The notes under the pieces were generated by a model. The model was not told where the DNA came from. It ran no database searches and was given only the letters and a program-made list of their open reading frames with translations. This document shows, piece by piece, positions 41,150-51,045 of a DNA stretch of 64,000 bases. Location of the stretch: contig NZ_OY782038.1 of NCBI RefSeq assembly GCF_963677575.1, forward strand, positions 2,793,501 through 2,857,500, in the 5' to 3' direction. Origin of the DNA: an uncultured Draconibacterium sp. GTDB taxonomy: Bacteria; Bacteroidota; Bacteroidia; Bacteroidales; Prolixibacteraceae. A program made the position numbers and the translations under genes. The first letter of the stretch is position 1, and each line of letters begins with the position of its first letter.

Positions 41150-41478
41150 TTGGAAAAGAAAAATCTCCCGCCGGAGAACTCCCTTCCTTTTGTGTGAAGA
41201 CTACTACTTGGCCCCTGCGAAAAGCTCACCGCCAACAGCGGAAACTGTTTTTACCCTGCCAACAAATAATTACATAAGTTTTGCTTACATTTATTGCACT
41301 AAACAACAAAATGCCCGATACATTGAAAATTTCTCTTGCAAATTACCATCGCCAAATCAGCAGAAAATCGACAGATAAAATGCTTTATGCCAACAATTTG
41401 CAAGATTGACAGACAATAAGGTGTATGTTACAGTGTGATAGACATATACGTTGTGTGACATTAAAACAAAACCTGGCA

Positions 41479-42231
41479 ATGAAACGATTCTTTAATAAAA
41501 AACGATTAAATTTTATGAAGAAAGATAAAATAGTAGACTACTTAAAATATTCAGTAGGAGAAATTTTATTGATAGTGTTGAGTATTCTTTTTGCCCTTAA
41601 AATAAACAATTGGAACCAGGATAGAAAAGATGAGAATTATTTGCATAAAGTATATTATCAAATGCATAAAGATTTACGAAGCGATACATTATATGCAAAT
41701 TACATTATTGATTATTATGAAAAAATCATCATAGATTTAGTTGATATTGTAGACAGAAAAGTTTCAATGTCCTATTTCGACACCATAAACGCAAATAACT
41801 ATCAAAATTGTAGTAAATGTAATTGTGGACTGATTACAAATCATCTTTTTTACAATACCGATAAAGGGTATAAATTATACAGAGAAATAAACAATGCTCA
41901 AGTTGATTTTGGCAAGGATACGCTCTCTCAATATTTGTTTCTTTTATATGAAGGACGTATTACAAATATCAAAGATTTTGGGAAATATCTCTATCAATTA
42001 TCTGATGAAGCCATCAAAGATTATCAAAAATATGATTGGTATTCTGATATTATAGTATATGACAAAAAATACGATAAAGAATACTTAAAATACATCTATG
42101 AAAGCAAAGAACATCAGCAAAGAAGTGCAAGATATTTGTATTATTCAGTTCAATTTGTACGGATGTTAGAAGATTATAAGAAAAGAGCTACTCAAACGTT
42201 GGAGATATTGGAAAAGAAATTAAACAAATAA
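41479..42231 (+). CDS. DUF6090-family membrane protein
   Basis: A 250-residue protein of the Bacteroidota family DUF6090. It has a basic start (MKRFFNKKRLNFMKKDKIV), one transmembrane helix (YLKYSVGEILLIVLSILFAL, about 20-39) followed at once by KINNWNQ, the family's hallmark, and then a helical charged C-terminal domain. The start is chosen because the preceding 18 codons of the open frame lack the family pattern. A small Cys cluster (NCSKCNCG) is unusual for the family. Function unknown. The gene is A+T-rich and lies in an accessory interval with the following small lipoprotein. Confidence 0.75.
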   Translation: MKRFFNKKRLNFMKKDKIVDYLKYSVGEILLIVLSILFALKINNWNQDRKDENYLHKVYYQMHKDLRSDTLYANYIIDYYEKIIIDLVDIVDRKVSMSYFDTINANNYQNCSKCNCGLITNHLFYNTDKGYKLYREINNAQVDFGKDTLSQYLFLLYEGRITNIKDFGKYLYQLSDEAIKDYQKYDWYSDIIVYDKKYDKEYLKYIYESKEHQQRSARYLYYSVQFVRMLEDYKKRATQTLEILEKKLNK

Positions 42232-42254
42232 TTAAATAACGAGTACACAACAAA

Positions 42255-42321
42255 TTGTATCTGGCAGGCGGTGGTGTTAGCGGGCAGTTTATTAAAACTG
42301 CGCAACCAATTGCTTATACAA
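42255..42321. repeat. Imperfect stem-loop element, first of two related copies
   Basis: TTGTAT (42255) and ATACAA (42316) flank a nested stem with GTT/AAC, GC/GC and GCAGTTT/AAACTGC arms. The first 22 bases, TTGTATCTGGCAGGCGGTGG and onward, resemble TTGTATATAGCAGGCGGGGG at 42671, after the next small gene. The pair flanks one single-gene unit, like a mobile gene cassette, but the arms do not fit an integron attC site in either orientation. Confidence 0.45.
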
Positions 42322-42357
42322 AACATCCATCAAAAAACAATATAAACCAAATCGACT

Positions 42358-42654
42358 ATGCCAAAAAAAATTTTAATCGGATTAGTATTGTTTTTTGCTC
42401 TATCCTGTAATAAGGAGAATGACGATGACTCTATAAGACAACAAAAGGGAAACGTTTGGCTTAGTGGTGGATTATTTTACTGCGCTGAACAGATACATCT
42501 TGACAATGGAGATACTTTAATTGTTAATTTGGAAGATATAATATCCTTTAAATCGGGAGACAGAGTAAATGTAAAATACAAGGAAATAGGTATCAATGAG
42601 TCTTGCCCACCAGGAATTGACTGTGAAATTGTCGATATTAAAAGAATTGAATAA
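42358..42654 (+). CDS. Small hypothetical lipoprotein
   Basis: A 98-residue lipoprotein with signal and lipobox (ALSC, Cys about 17), then an acidic linker and a compact beta-rich domain (GDTLIVNLEDIISFKSGDRVNVKYK). Three Cys residues in the mature part (FYCAEQ, ESCPPGIDCEI) could form disulfides. No family recognised. It is A+T-rich and framed by two related repeat elements. Confidence 0.65.
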   Translation: MPKKILIGLVLFFALSCNKENDDDSIRQQKGNVWLSGGLFYCAEQIHLDNGDTLIVNLEDIISFKSGDRVNVKYKEIGINESCPPGIDCEIVDIKRIE

Positions 42655-42661
42655 AAACCGA

Positions 42662-42692
42662 CCCGCTAGGTTGTATATAGCAGGCGGGGGCA
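42662..42692. repeat. Second copy of stem-loop element after small lipoprotein gene
   Basis: CCCGCTAGG, TTGTATATAGCAGGCGGG and flanks form a hairpin (CCCGC/GCGGG). TTGTAT...CAGGCGG repeats the start of the element at 42255, and CCCGCTA is the reverse complement of TAGCGGG at 42278. Confidence 0.45.
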
Positions 42693-42773
42693 AGAGAGGA
42701 CACCTTCTCCCACTCTCCTGCGGGTCTGACACTCCCGATTGCAAATCGAAACCAACAGTAGAAGTAGGGTTTC

Positions 42774-43646
42774 TTACTGACTTGCTTCCTCCGTTCCATG
42801 GTATGGCGAAGCCAGTTTCCGCCCACGGTATGAAAAACGTTTCGACATGTACGACAGGATTTCGTTTGCCGTACTTTCAATGGGTTTATTGGAAACATTG
42901 ATAACCGTAAAACCACCCCGATCGAATACAAACATGGCTTTCCTGATCTCTTCGCGCACGGCACGCTGATCGACATATGATTCAACGTGGTGATTATCCC
43001 AACTGGCAATCCTTTTCTGGCGATGTGCAATTAACTGGCTGGCTCCGATATGCAATCCGAAAACACGGTTCGGGTCCACCTGAAAAAGTTCATCAGGTGG
43101 CTGAATACCGGGTACCAGCGGCACATTTGCTACTTTCCATCCGTACATGGCCAGATACACGCTAAGCGGAGTTTTTCCGGCACGCGAAACGCCTGTTAAA
43201 ATAATCTCGGCATTACGCAGGCGCTCGGGGCTCATGCCGTCGTCGTGCGACAAAGTGAATTCGATCGAATCAATCCTGTCGAAATACTGGTGATTGATTT
43301 CGCGATATAACCCGGGATGCACCATTGGCTCTACATCGAGCGATTCATCTAAATAATCGGCGAGTTCGCCCATTAAATCAATCACCCTAACTTTAAATTC
43401 TTCTGCCAGTTCGTTAATCTTATGGCGCAATTCAGGATTCACCATGGTATGAGCAATCAATCCTTTATCCGCTTTGGCCTTCATAATAATGTCAAAAACC
43501 TCATCTTCGGATGTTACCCGTCCTATAATCTCCACAGGAACCTTGTTCTCCGGGTACTGAATCAATATTGCCTGTACCAGGTTATTACCGGCAATTCCCG
43601 TTCCGCCCGATACCACATAAATAGGTGCTGGTGATTTTTTTGCCAT
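42774..43646 (-). CDS. Pyruvate,phosphate dikinase / PEP synthase regulatory protein family
   Basis: A 290-residue bifunctional kinase/phosphotransferase-family protein (PPSR, PF03618). The P-loop-like ILTGVSRAGKTPLSVYLA (about 149-166) and ANVPLVPGIQPPDELFQVDP-type sequence (about 173-192) identify it. Members phosphorylate PEP synthase or pyruvate,phosphate dikinase on Thr using ADP and reverse it with phosphate, switching carbon flow. The start MAKKSPAPIYVVSGGTG is normal. Target enzyme genes are not in the window. It appears monocistronic. Confidence 0.88.
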   Translation of the reverse strand: MAKKSPAPIYVVSGGTGIAGNNLVQAILIQYPENKVPVEIIGRVTSEDEVFDIIMKAKADKGLIAHTMVNPELRHKINELAEEFKVRVIDLMGELADYLDESLDVEPMVHPGLYREINHQYFDRIDSIEFTLSHDDGMSPERLRNAEIILTGVSRAGKTPLSVYLAMYGWKVANVPLVPGIQPPDELFQVDPNRVFGLHIGASQLIAHRQKRIASWDNHHVESYVDQRAVREEIRKAMFVFDRGGFTVINVSNKPIESTANEILSYMSKRFSYRGRKLASPYHGTEEASQ

Positions 43647-43739
43647 AACGCTATGCTTCTCTTTTTAGAAGAACAAGCAGCGCAAGAATTTAGTTTATCA
43701 CAAAAAGCAAATTATCTTCAATAGCCCTGGTGTCAGAAA

Positions 43740-46127
43740 CTATTCCGGTTTCAATTGCATTACAAACCGGGCATTATTTTCCACATTTTGTTTTGAAAAC
43801 AGATCGGGATGATAGTCGTTATTGAGGTACAATTCTGTTTGGTCGAGGTAGAAATCGCTGGCCGGAATACCGCTTGTCCCGGTTGGAATAACTGTCTCTG
43901 AGTCGTCCCAGTTTGCTGTACTGAAAATGTGTCGGTGCGATGCCCCGTGAATTGTTTCATACAGGTTTTTGTACGAATACGAATACGGGCAAACGGTATG
44001 AAAACTTCCCGGCACCTCAAAAGGTCCGCGGTTTAGTTTTAAGGCTTTATTGAGCGCATCAACCACCCCAAGCGGGTGAGCAAGCGTAAACGAATGTATT
44101 CTCCCCCAACTCCAATCATCAACATTGTTTCCGAGACTGGCTGTTAACTCCTCCACCGTTTCTTTAAACGACAGGACCACAATATCATCGAAGCCTTCGG
44201 TTTGTTCGGTCATTACATTGTCGATCCATTGTGAATTACCCTCAGCTAAGAGGTTAATCATCAGGTTTTCGAGTAACATTTTTTGTCCCAATATACCTTC
44301 AAATAATTCTGGCGACAGCTCATCTTTAACCATGTTCTCCATCGATTTGCGGTATAGAATCTCAAAAATGGAGGCTGCCTGACTTTCGCGTGTGAGATTA
44401 TAATCCCAGCTTGTTAATTTACTGAATGCGGCTTGTTCAATTTCATTTAAACCCGGTTGTTTTTGCAGCGATTGAACAAAAATTGCAGTCATTTTCTCGG
44501 CTGTTTTCGATTTCCAATCGCTGTGCATGGCTTCAAAATCGTCGATCCCCAGCTTTTCTTTGGCTTCCAGCATTTCCCTGATCCGGTCGATGCGACTTGG
44601 GGTTGCAAACCAGTGACTAATGTAATAGGGATAATCTTCGGAAACGGTTTTGTTATTTGCTGATGACACGTAACCTCTTTCGGGATTAAACTCGTAAGGC
44701 AGCTCCTCAAACGGAACCAACCCCTGCCAGTCGTATTTACTGCTGTCCCCCGGATAGATTTGAATTCCCGAGCCTTCACGAATGGGAACTCCGGCACTGC
44801 ATTGTAACCCAATATTCCCTTTCACATCGGCATAAACAACATTCTGGCTCACCGATTTAAACGTACTTACAGCATCGCGAAAATCGCTCCAGTTGTTGGC
44901 ACGGTTCAACTTAAAAACCGTGCGGATTTCGTTGCTCATTTCGTTGCCCAACCAACGAATGGAAAGCGGCGTTTCTTTTTCCTTTTTAAAACGATTCACC
45001 ATCGGCCCGCGATGCGTAAATTTCAGTTCCTCTTCAAACTCCTCACCCTCCTTGGTTTTTATAGTTTCCTTTTTAATCCGTAAATCTCGCCAACCACCAT
45101 CGAACCAGTATTTTGTAGAATCGTCGTTTAATTTTTCTGCATAAAAATCGAGGTCGTCCACCATAACGTTGGTCATTCCCCAGGCAATGCTGTCGTTGTG
45201 CCCACAAATAACAAACGGCTGACCGGGAACCACAAGACCCGTTACACTCATTTTCCCCTCAACAACCTGGTGCATCTGGTACCAGATTCCCGGAGCAAAC
45301 AGCCCCAAATGCATATCGTTGGCCAAAAGTGGCATTCCGGTTTGGCTTTTTTTACCTGCAACCGCCCAGTTGTTACTTCCGTTGAAAATCTCTGCACCCA
45401 GTTTTGTAAGATTTTCGGTAGCGGACAATAAAGTCTCCGATGCTTTAATATCAATATTCCCAAACTCAGGATAAACTGCAGTATTATGATTTTTCAGATC
45501 AGGAATCAGCTCTGCAATCTTTTCATCCGAAACCTCGGTGCGCAACTGGTGCAGAAAATACTCAGTGCTCCAGCCACTTGACAAATCCCACGACATATAA
45601 CCAATCAGATTAATGCAATGCACCGGCTCCCAAGGCTCAGGTTTATATTGCAACACCTTAAACTCGGGCGGCAGCGGGTATTTTCGGATATACTGATTTA
45701 TGCCGTCGGAATACGCTTCGAGCACAGCAACAATTTCCGGAGATGAAGTTACCAATATCTTTTCCGATTTCTCCTGAATACGCAAAGCCCGCATCATCAG
45801 ATCGGTTTCAAGTTGGTCCTTACCAAGAATTTCAGATAAGCGCCCTAGTGTAACCCGGCGAAGCAAATCCATTTGCCACAACCTGTCTTGTGCCATTGCA
45901 AAACCAACAGCCCGGTATAAATCGGCTTCGTTTTCGGCATAAATATGTGGAATGGCATGCTCATCGCGAAATATGGAAACCGGCTGACCGAGGCCTTCCA
46001 GTTTCAGGTCTTCGTTATAATCGGGCACTGCCGAAGTTTTAATATTTTGCAGCACCAGAAAGCCAACAATTACAGCAAGAACAAGGAAGCCAAGCACTCC
46101 GAACAAAACACGTTTTAAGGTCTTCAT
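43740..46127 (-). CDS. Penicillin acylase family (S45) Ntn-hydrolase
   Basis: A 795-residue exported hydrolase (N-terminal hydrophobic segment about 6-28; the start MKTLKRVLFG is chosen over one eight codons earlier). The alpha-chain part contains RDEHAIPHIYAENEADLYRA and FAMAQDRLWQMDLLRR. The autocatalytic junction is FNGSNNWAVAGKKS with the N-terminal nucleophile Ser of SNNWAV (about 266), then LANDMHLGL and PGQPFVICGHNDSIAWGMTN. Members include penicillin acylases and AHL (quorum signal) or aculeacin acylases; the natural substrate is not known. Active enzyme should be a periplasmic heterodimer made by self-cleavage. Confidence 0.9.
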   Translation of the reverse strand: MKTLKRVLFGVLGFLVLAVIVGFLVLQNIKTSAVPDYNEDLKLEGLGQPVSIFRDEHAIPHIYAENEADLYRAVGFAMAQDRLWQMDLLRRVTLGRLSEILGKDQLETDLMMRALRIQEKSEKILVTSSPEIVAVLEAYSDGINQYIRKYPLPPEFKVLQYKPEPWEPVHCINLIGYMSWDLSSGWSTEYFLHQLRTEVSDEKIAELIPDLKNHNTAVYPEFGNIDIKASETLLSATENLTKLGAEIFNGSNNWAVAGKKSQTGMPLLANDMHLGLFAPGIWYQMHQVVEGKMSVTGLVVPGQPFVICGHNDSIAWGMTNVMVDDLDFYAEKLNDDSTKYWFDGGWRDLRIKKETIKTKEGEEFEEELKFTHRGPMVNRFKKEKETPLSIRWLGNEMSNEIRTVFKLNRANNWSDFRDAVSTFKSVSQNVVYADVKGNIGLQCSAGVPIREGSGIQIYPGDSSKYDWQGLVPFEELPYEFNPERGYVSSANNKTVSEDYPYYISHWFATPSRIDRIREMLEAKEKLGIDDFEAMHSDWKSKTAEKMTAIFVQSLQKQPGLNEIEQAAFSKLTSWDYNLTRESQAASIFEILYRKSMENMVKDELSPELFEGILGQKMLLENLMINLLAEGNSQWIDNVMTEQTEGFDDIVVLSFKETVEELTASLGNNVDDWSWGRIHSFTLAHPLGVVDALNKALKLNRGPFEVPGSFHTVCPYSYSYKNLYETIHGASHRHIFSTANWDDSETVIPTGTSGIPASDFYLDQTELYLNNDYHPDLFSKQNVENNARFVMQLKPE

Positions 46128-46211
46128 TTTGAAATTGATTTTTAGGAACAAATGGATTACTCTCCGAATTGTATATATTTAATGCTTAAAATTAATTCAA
46201 AATCAGACATT

Positions 46212-46655
46212 ATGAAGAAGCTTGTAATTCTTTTTTTCCTTGGAGTTTATGCTTTGGCAGGTTTTGCACAGGAAGCCGATAAAATTGTTGGTGTATGGTG
46301 GAATGACGAAAAAACTACCAAGATTGAGGTAGAGAAAAAAGATGGTAAATACATTGGAACTATTGTGTACATGATTCCTGAAAAATATGAAAACGGACAA
46401 CCTCCGAAAGACGATGAAAATCCGGATCCGGCATTACGCGAGCGCTCGGTGGTGGGCATTCAGATTCTGAATGGTTTTGAATATGACGCCAAAAAAGAAG
46501 AATGGAAAAACGGCACTATTTACGACCCGAAATCGGGGAAAACATACGATTGTTATAGTTGGATGGAAAGCGATGACCTACTGAAATTGAAAGGTTTTGT
46601 TGCCGGAATACGCATGTTGGGCCGCAGTTCGGAGTGGTATAGAACTACGTTATAG
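46212..46655 (+). CDS. DUF2147 secreted protein
   Basis: A 147-residue exported protein: signal peptide (1-19, ending GFAQ) and a DUF2147 beta-barrel-like domain with IVGVWWNDEKTTKIEVEK (about 24-41), GKYIGTIVYM and SGKTYDCYSWMES. DUF2147 proteins are small secreted lipocalin-like proteins of unknown function. The ATG at MKKLVILF is chosen because it opens the signal peptide; the frame continues 60 bases upstream. It is divergent from the penicillin acylase gene across a short gap. Confidence 0.85.
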   Translation: MKKLVILFFLGVYALAGFAQEADKIVGVWWNDEKTTKIEVEKKDGKYIGTIVYMIPEKYENGQPPKDDENPDPALRERSVVGIQILNGFEYDAKKEEWKNGTIYDPKSGKTYDCYSWMESDDLLKLKGFVAGIRMLGRSSEWYRTTL

Positions 46656-46659
46656 TTCC

Positions 46660-46727
46660 GAGTTTAGAGTTTAGTGTTCAGAGTATTCGAAAACAACTTT
46701 GAACTTTGAACGCTAAACTTTAAACTC
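46660..46727. terminator. Long imperfect hairpin between convergent genes
   Basis: GAGTTTAGAGTTTAGTGTTCA is paired by TGAACGCTAAACTTTAAACTC around a loop of about 26 bases. It lies between the convergent DUF2147 and radical SAM genes, 5 and 3 bases from their stops, and may terminate both. Confidence 0.65.
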
Positions 46728-46729
46728 TC

Positions 46730-47509
46730 CTACCCCGAAACCTGCACATCAAAACCGACTTCGCGCACACGTTCGGCAATAACATTCAAATCTTCCAACG
46801 AAATTTTTTCAAGTGTATCTATCGGCGTATCGCGGGCAATGGTGTAGATCATTACCTGCAGTGGTTTTATTTTTTTCAGCAAATCAATCCATGCCAAAAT
46901 CTCTTCTTCAGTAGTATTATCAATGGTTTTACCTTTGTAACTTCCGCGCACAAACATGGTTTGAATAATTACTTTCCCGTCAAATGCGATCAACTGTTCA
47001 ACTATATTCGAAAGGTTGAAATTTCCTTTTGGGCAGTCGAGCAATTTTACGGTTTCTTCAAATGCTGAGTCCAGTTTCTGAATGTTGTCTTTAATTTTCA
47101 GCAAAGCCTCAAAAACCGATTTACGGTGAATCATGGTTGCGTTGGAAAGTACAGCAATACGGGCATCCGGAGTGATTTCATCGCGCAAGGCAATGGTGTC
47201 GTCGATAATTCCTGCAAACTCGGGATGCAATGTTGGTTCCCCGTTTCCGGCAAACGTGATCACATCAGGCAGTTCGTTATCTGCCACCATCTCGTGCAGT
47301 TTCACTTCCAATCGCATCCGCACATCGGCGCGCGACGGGAACGAAACTTTTTCCTTGTATTCTCCCGGCGTAAAACCACACTCGCAGTAAATACAATCGA
47401 ACGAACAAACTTTGGCTTCGGTAGGTAGTAAGTTTATACCCAGCGAAACACCCAAACGGCGGCTTTTTACCGGCCCAAATATTATTTTATCAAACAGAAA
47501 TGTTGCCAT
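46730..47509 (-). CDS. Radical SAM protein
   Basis: A 259-residue cytoplasmic radical SAM enzyme with the CxxxCxxC cluster in KVCSFDCIYCECG (Cys34, Cys38, Cys41), binding the [4Fe-4S] cluster that cleaves SAM. GNGEPTLHPEF (about 87-97) is the SAM-binding/GGE-like motif region. The family resembles the Wyosine-like/YgiQ-neighbour group found in many Bacteroidota (FGPVKSRRLGVSLGI start). It has no C-terminal extra-cluster domain. Substrate unknown. Confidence 0.88.
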   Translation of the reverse strand: MATFLFDKIIFGPVKSRRLGVSLGINLLPTEAKVCSFDCIYCECGFTPGEYKEKVSFPSRADVRMRLEVKLHEMVADNELPDVITFAGNGEPTLHPEFAGIIDDTIALRDEITPDARIAVLSNATMIHRKSVFEALLKIKDNIQKLDSAFEETVKLLDCPKGNFNLSNIVEQLIAFDGKVIIQTMFVRGSYKGKTIDNTTEEEILAWIDLLKKIKPLQVMIYTIARDTPIDTLEKISLEDLNVIAERVREVGFDVQVSG

Positions 47510-47605
47510 GAATAGATCTTTTACAGTTATTGAATTACTGAAAAGGTTTGATTTTTAAAGGAAAGTCAGATTTTGCCTGCAAAAAGAGATCTCTTTTCTG
47601 ACGAA

Positions 47606-48508
47606 TTACTGGATCTCAAATGTTGTTTCACCAATCTCATTTCCATCGGCAAACAGGTTAATGGTATATGTTCCCGGCATCATTTCGGGCTCGTTGGTAT
47701 TGTCCCAAAAAATAGCCACCGGTAAATCCTGTCCTTCGTAAACGACCTCGCGCATTGCCGAATATTGAATTTTCAGGTCTTCAAACTGAAAAACATCGTT
47801 TTCTGATTTCACTAGTAACAACTGATCGGGGCGCATAATTCGTACATAAATCTGCTTTGGTCCGCGTTTGGTTGTAGTATTTTGCCCCAGCACAAAATAA
47901 ATACGAACCTTGGCCGTACGTTTGGCAAACTTCGTCTCCTTACTGCGGGTATTCAAAGGCTCGGCCACCAACTGGCGTGTTTCGAGCATTGCAGCACGTT
48001 TCAGGTTTTGTTGCAGACGTTCTTTTTCCTGATTTAGCTGTTGATTATGTTGCTCAACCTCTTTGTATTGCTGCTTAACCTCACGGTTTTCGGCCATCAG
48101 CTCTTCGTTACGTCGGTTCAGCGAATCAATTTGCACCACAAAATCGCGCATGATGCCGCGCAAAGTTGTTACCTGTTTTTGGTAGTCTGAAATTTTTGAA
48201 AAGCTTACTTTTTTTGTTTGTTCCACTTCAAGCAAAAGGTCTTTAACTTTGGCTTGAGCCACAAACAACTGCTCGCTTATCGTATCGTTTTCGGTTTTTA
48301 ACGAATCGTAACTGGAAGCAATCTCTGTTAATTGAAATTGAATGGAGTCTTTCTCAGCCGTGATTTCGTTCATTATCACTTTATGATCGCGTCGTTGCAA
48401 AAAGAACAACACCAATACAACTGCCAATACCACAGTAAGAACAATAACAATTATATTGTTTCTCTTGTCTTTCAAATCTTTCTGCATCGCATCAATCTGG
48501 CTACTCAT
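47606..48508 (-). CDS. Membrane-anchored coiled-coil protein
   Basis: A 300-residue protein of unknown family. One transmembrane helix (about 18-37) is followed by a long coiled coil (about 45-170, rich in Gln, Glu and Lys) and a C-terminal globular beta domain (about 195-300, RTAKVRIYFVLGQNTTTKRG and TYTINLFADGNEIGETTFEI). It is a conserved type of cell-envelope protein in Bacteroidota, but the job is not known. No operon partner. Confidence 0.7.
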   Translation of the reverse strand: MSSQIDAMQKDLKDKRNNIIVIVLTVVLAVVLVLFFLQRRDHKVIMNEITAEKDSIQFQLTEIASSYDSLKTENDTISEQLFVAQAKVKDLLLEVEQTKKVSFSKISDYQKQVTTLRGIMRDFVVQIDSLNRRNEELMAENREVKQQYKEVEQHNQQLNQEKERLQQNLKRAAMLETRQLVAEPLNTRSKETKFAKRTAKVRIYFVLGQNTTTKRGPKQIYVRIMRPDQLLLVKSENDVFQFEDLKIQYSAMREVVYEGQDLPVAIFWDNTNEPEMMPGTYTINLFADGNEIGETTFEIQ

Positions 48509-48698
48509 AAACTTTAATTTTTTGTTCTGCCATTATTAAACGAAACAAAAATAATAATCTTTTATCCGGTGACAAATCAGCTTAAATTTTATTCAAACAA
48601 TTAGCTCAATTATGCGTTTATACTATTTAGAATTATTCTAAATAAATCATGTAGTAATCAAAAATAGCTCTTACAAAAAGAGATAAAAACAGAAAATA

Positions 48699-51032
48699 AT
48701 GAATAAAATCATTCTACTCCTTAGCCTGTTGTTTTTTTGTTCCTCGATTAACTCGTTTGCCCAGAACGAACATTACGATGCGGTAATTATCGGACATGTT
48801 GTTTCTGAAGGTCAACATATTCCATTCGTAAATATTTATCTTGAAGATACGAACTACGGAACCACTACCGATGTTACCGGCCACTATATGATGGTTAATC
48901 TGCCAGTTGGAGAGTTTACCATTGTTGCCAAAATCATCGGTTATAAGGAAAGCAAAAAACAGGTGGTTTTAAAAGCAGGTGAAACGGTTGAGGTTAAATT
49001 TGATCTGGAAGAAGACGTAATTCACATGGATGAAGTAGTGATTACCGGTACAAAAACATTTAAACGGCAAACCGAGAGTGCGGTAATTGTTAATGTACTG
49101 GATGCCAAAACGATTGAAAAAGTAGCGGCGCAAACCATTTCCGAATCCTTGAGTTTTCAACCCGGATTACGCATGGAAACCGACTGCCAAACCTGTAATT
49201 ACACGCAGTTACGGATGAACGGTCTGGGTGGCGCTTACAGCCAGATCTTAATTAACGGCCGTTCTGTTTTTAGCCCGTTAACCGGACTATACGGCCTCGA
49301 GCAATTACCTACCGAAATGGTTGAACGAATTGAAGTTGTTCGCGGTGGAGCCTCTGCACTTTACGGATCGAGTGCCATTGGCGGAACCGTAAATATCATC
49401 ACCAAAGTGCCACAGCGAAATTCGTATGAAGTGACTTCCAACAATTCCATTATCGGCAGCGATGCACTCGACTACAATGTGAGTGCTACATTAACCGCTT
49501 TATCGCAAAAACGGAACGCCGGAATGTCGATGTATGCTTTTCACCGCCAGCGTGACGCTTTTGATGCTAACGACGATAATTTCTCGGAACTGCCGAAAAT
49601 AAAGAACAACTCGTTCGGAATTAATTCCTTTTTTCAAATTGACGAGGATCAGAAGATTGAAGTCAATTTTTCGAGTACTTACGAATACCGTTACGGAGGA
49701 GAAATGATTGACGGGCCGGCATACCTGGCCAAACAATCAGAAGAACGGACACACAATGTAATTATGGGTGGAATTGATTACACCTACAGTCCAACTATGC
49801 GCACCAGTTTTGTTCTTTATTCTGCAGGTCAATACACGCAACGCGATCATTTTACCGGCATTTCTCCCGATGGCGGTCAGGAATTACAAGACTACAACAA
49901 CGCGCCGCCTTACGGCGATTCAAAAAACTCGACTTACCAGGTTGGAGCGCAATTAAACCACGCCATAAATGACTTTATTGGTGCCGGAACTAACATTTTG
50001 ACTTTTGGTACCGAGTTTATTTACGACGATGTTTTTGATGAGATTACTGCTTACGATTATTTGATCGATCAACAAACCAAAAACTTTGGTGCTTTTCTTC
50101 AAAGCGATTGGTCGATTACACAAAAAACAACTTTACTGGCCGGAGTACGTGCCGACAAACACAATTTTGTCGACAAACTTATTTTGAATCCGCGGGTATC
50201 GCTGCTGTTGAAGCCTGATTCGTACACGCAGTTGCGTCTGTCGTGGTCAACCGGATTTCGTGCACCGCAAGCTTTTGATGCCGATATGCACATTGCTTTT
50301 GCGGGAGGAGGAATTCAAACCATAGAACTGGCCGACAATCTGGAAGAAGAGCGTTCGCAAAGTTTAAGTGCGTCGTTAAACTGGGATAAACCCAACGAAA
50401 AACACATTATAGGTTTTACGCTGGAAGGATTTTACACGCAGCTAAAAGATGCATTTGTTTTGGAAGAAGTGGAAACTGATGATGCCGGAAATTCATTGAT
50501 GGAAAAACGCAACGGCGGGAAGAGCCAGGTTTACGGAGCTACTTTTGAAGCACGTGCCAATTTTAACCGCACACTACAAATTGAGGGTGGAATTACCGTA
50601 CAACGCAGTGAATACGATAACGCTATCGAGTGGTCAGAAGAATTGCCGGGAGAGAAAAAGTATTTACGCACCCCTGAAACTTATGGCTATTACACACTTA
50701 CCTGGACACCAGCGAACCGATTTAGTGCATCGTTGTCAGGGGTGTATACCGGAACAATGTTAGTACCCCATTACGGGTTGGCCGGCGATGCAGGAACGAT
50801 CAATCAGGACGTTCTTTTTGATTCGCCATCTTTTATGGAAACCAACATAAAAGTAGGCTACACTTTCGAGTTGAAAAGAATCGATTCATCGGTTGAATTA
50901 TTTGGCGGCGTAAGTAACCTGTTCGATAATTACCAGGATGATTTCGACAAGGAAAAAAACCGCGATAGTGGATATATTTACGGCCCGGCAAAACCACGGT
51001 CAGTTTTCTTTGGCATTAAGTTGTTTAACTAA
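48699..51032 (+). CDS. TonB-dependent receptor, metal-type plug
   Basis: A 777-residue outer-membrane receptor: signal peptide (1-21), carboxypeptidase-regulatory-like domain (about 29-103), plug (about 110-235) and barrel to a C-terminal FFGIKLFN. The plug has C163 and C166 in DCQTCNYTQLRMNGLGG, followed by QILINGRSVFSPLTGLYGL and VRGGASALYGSSAIGGTVNI. The CxxC plug is shared with the convergent paralogue next door. Such FepA-like receptors take up metal chelates or small ligands. The ligand is not known; the neighbouring His-rich protein hints at a metal. Confidence 0.88.
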   Translation: MNKIILLLSLLFFCSSINSFAQNEHYDAVIIGHVVSEGQHIPFVNIYLEDTNYGTTTDVTGHYMMVNLPVGEFTIVAKIIGYKESKKQVVLKAGETVEVKFDLEEDVIHMDEVVITGTKTFKRQTESAVIVNVLDAKTIEKVAAQTISESLSFQPGLRMETDCQTCNYTQLRMNGLGGAYSQILINGRSVFSPLTGLYGLEQLPTEMVERIEVVRGGASALYGSSAIGGTVNIITKVPQRNSYEVTSNNSIIGSDALDYNVSATLTALSQKRNAGMSMYAFHRQRDAFDANDDNFSELPKIKNNSFGINSFFQIDEDQKIEVNFSSTYEYRYGGEMIDGPAYLAKQSEERTHNVIMGGIDYTYSPTMRTSFVLYSAGQYTQRDHFTGISPDGGQELQDYNNAPPYGDSKNSTYQVGAQLNHAINDFIGAGTNILTFGTEFIYDDVFDEITAYDYLIDQQTKNFGAFLQSDWSITQKTTLLAGVRADKHNFVDKLILNPRVSLLLKPDSYTQLRLSWSTGFRAPQAFDADMHIAFAGGGIQTIELADNLEEERSQSLSASLNWDKPNEKHIIGFTLEGFYTQLKDAFVLEEVETDDAGNSLMEKRNGGKSQVYGATFEARANFNRTLQIEGGITVQRSEYDNAIEWSEELPGEKKYLRTPETYGYYTLTWTPANRFSASLSGVYTGTMLVPHYGLAGDAGTINQDVLFDSPSFMETNIKVGYTFELKRIDSSVELFGGVSNLFDNYQDDFDKEKNRDSGYIYGPAKPRSVFFGIKLFN

Positions 51033-51045
51033 AAGAGATAAAAAA

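Noticed and set aside
41190..41378. Plus-strand open frame between czcC-like and DUF6090 genes
   Set aside because: No recognisable family; it lies in the leader region just beyond the ECF-type promoter and reads as noise.
42255..42321. Integron attC site
   Set aside because: The hairpin has GTT at the outer 5' arm and AAC at the outer 3' arm, the reverse of attC (RYYYAAC ... GTTRRRY), on either strand.
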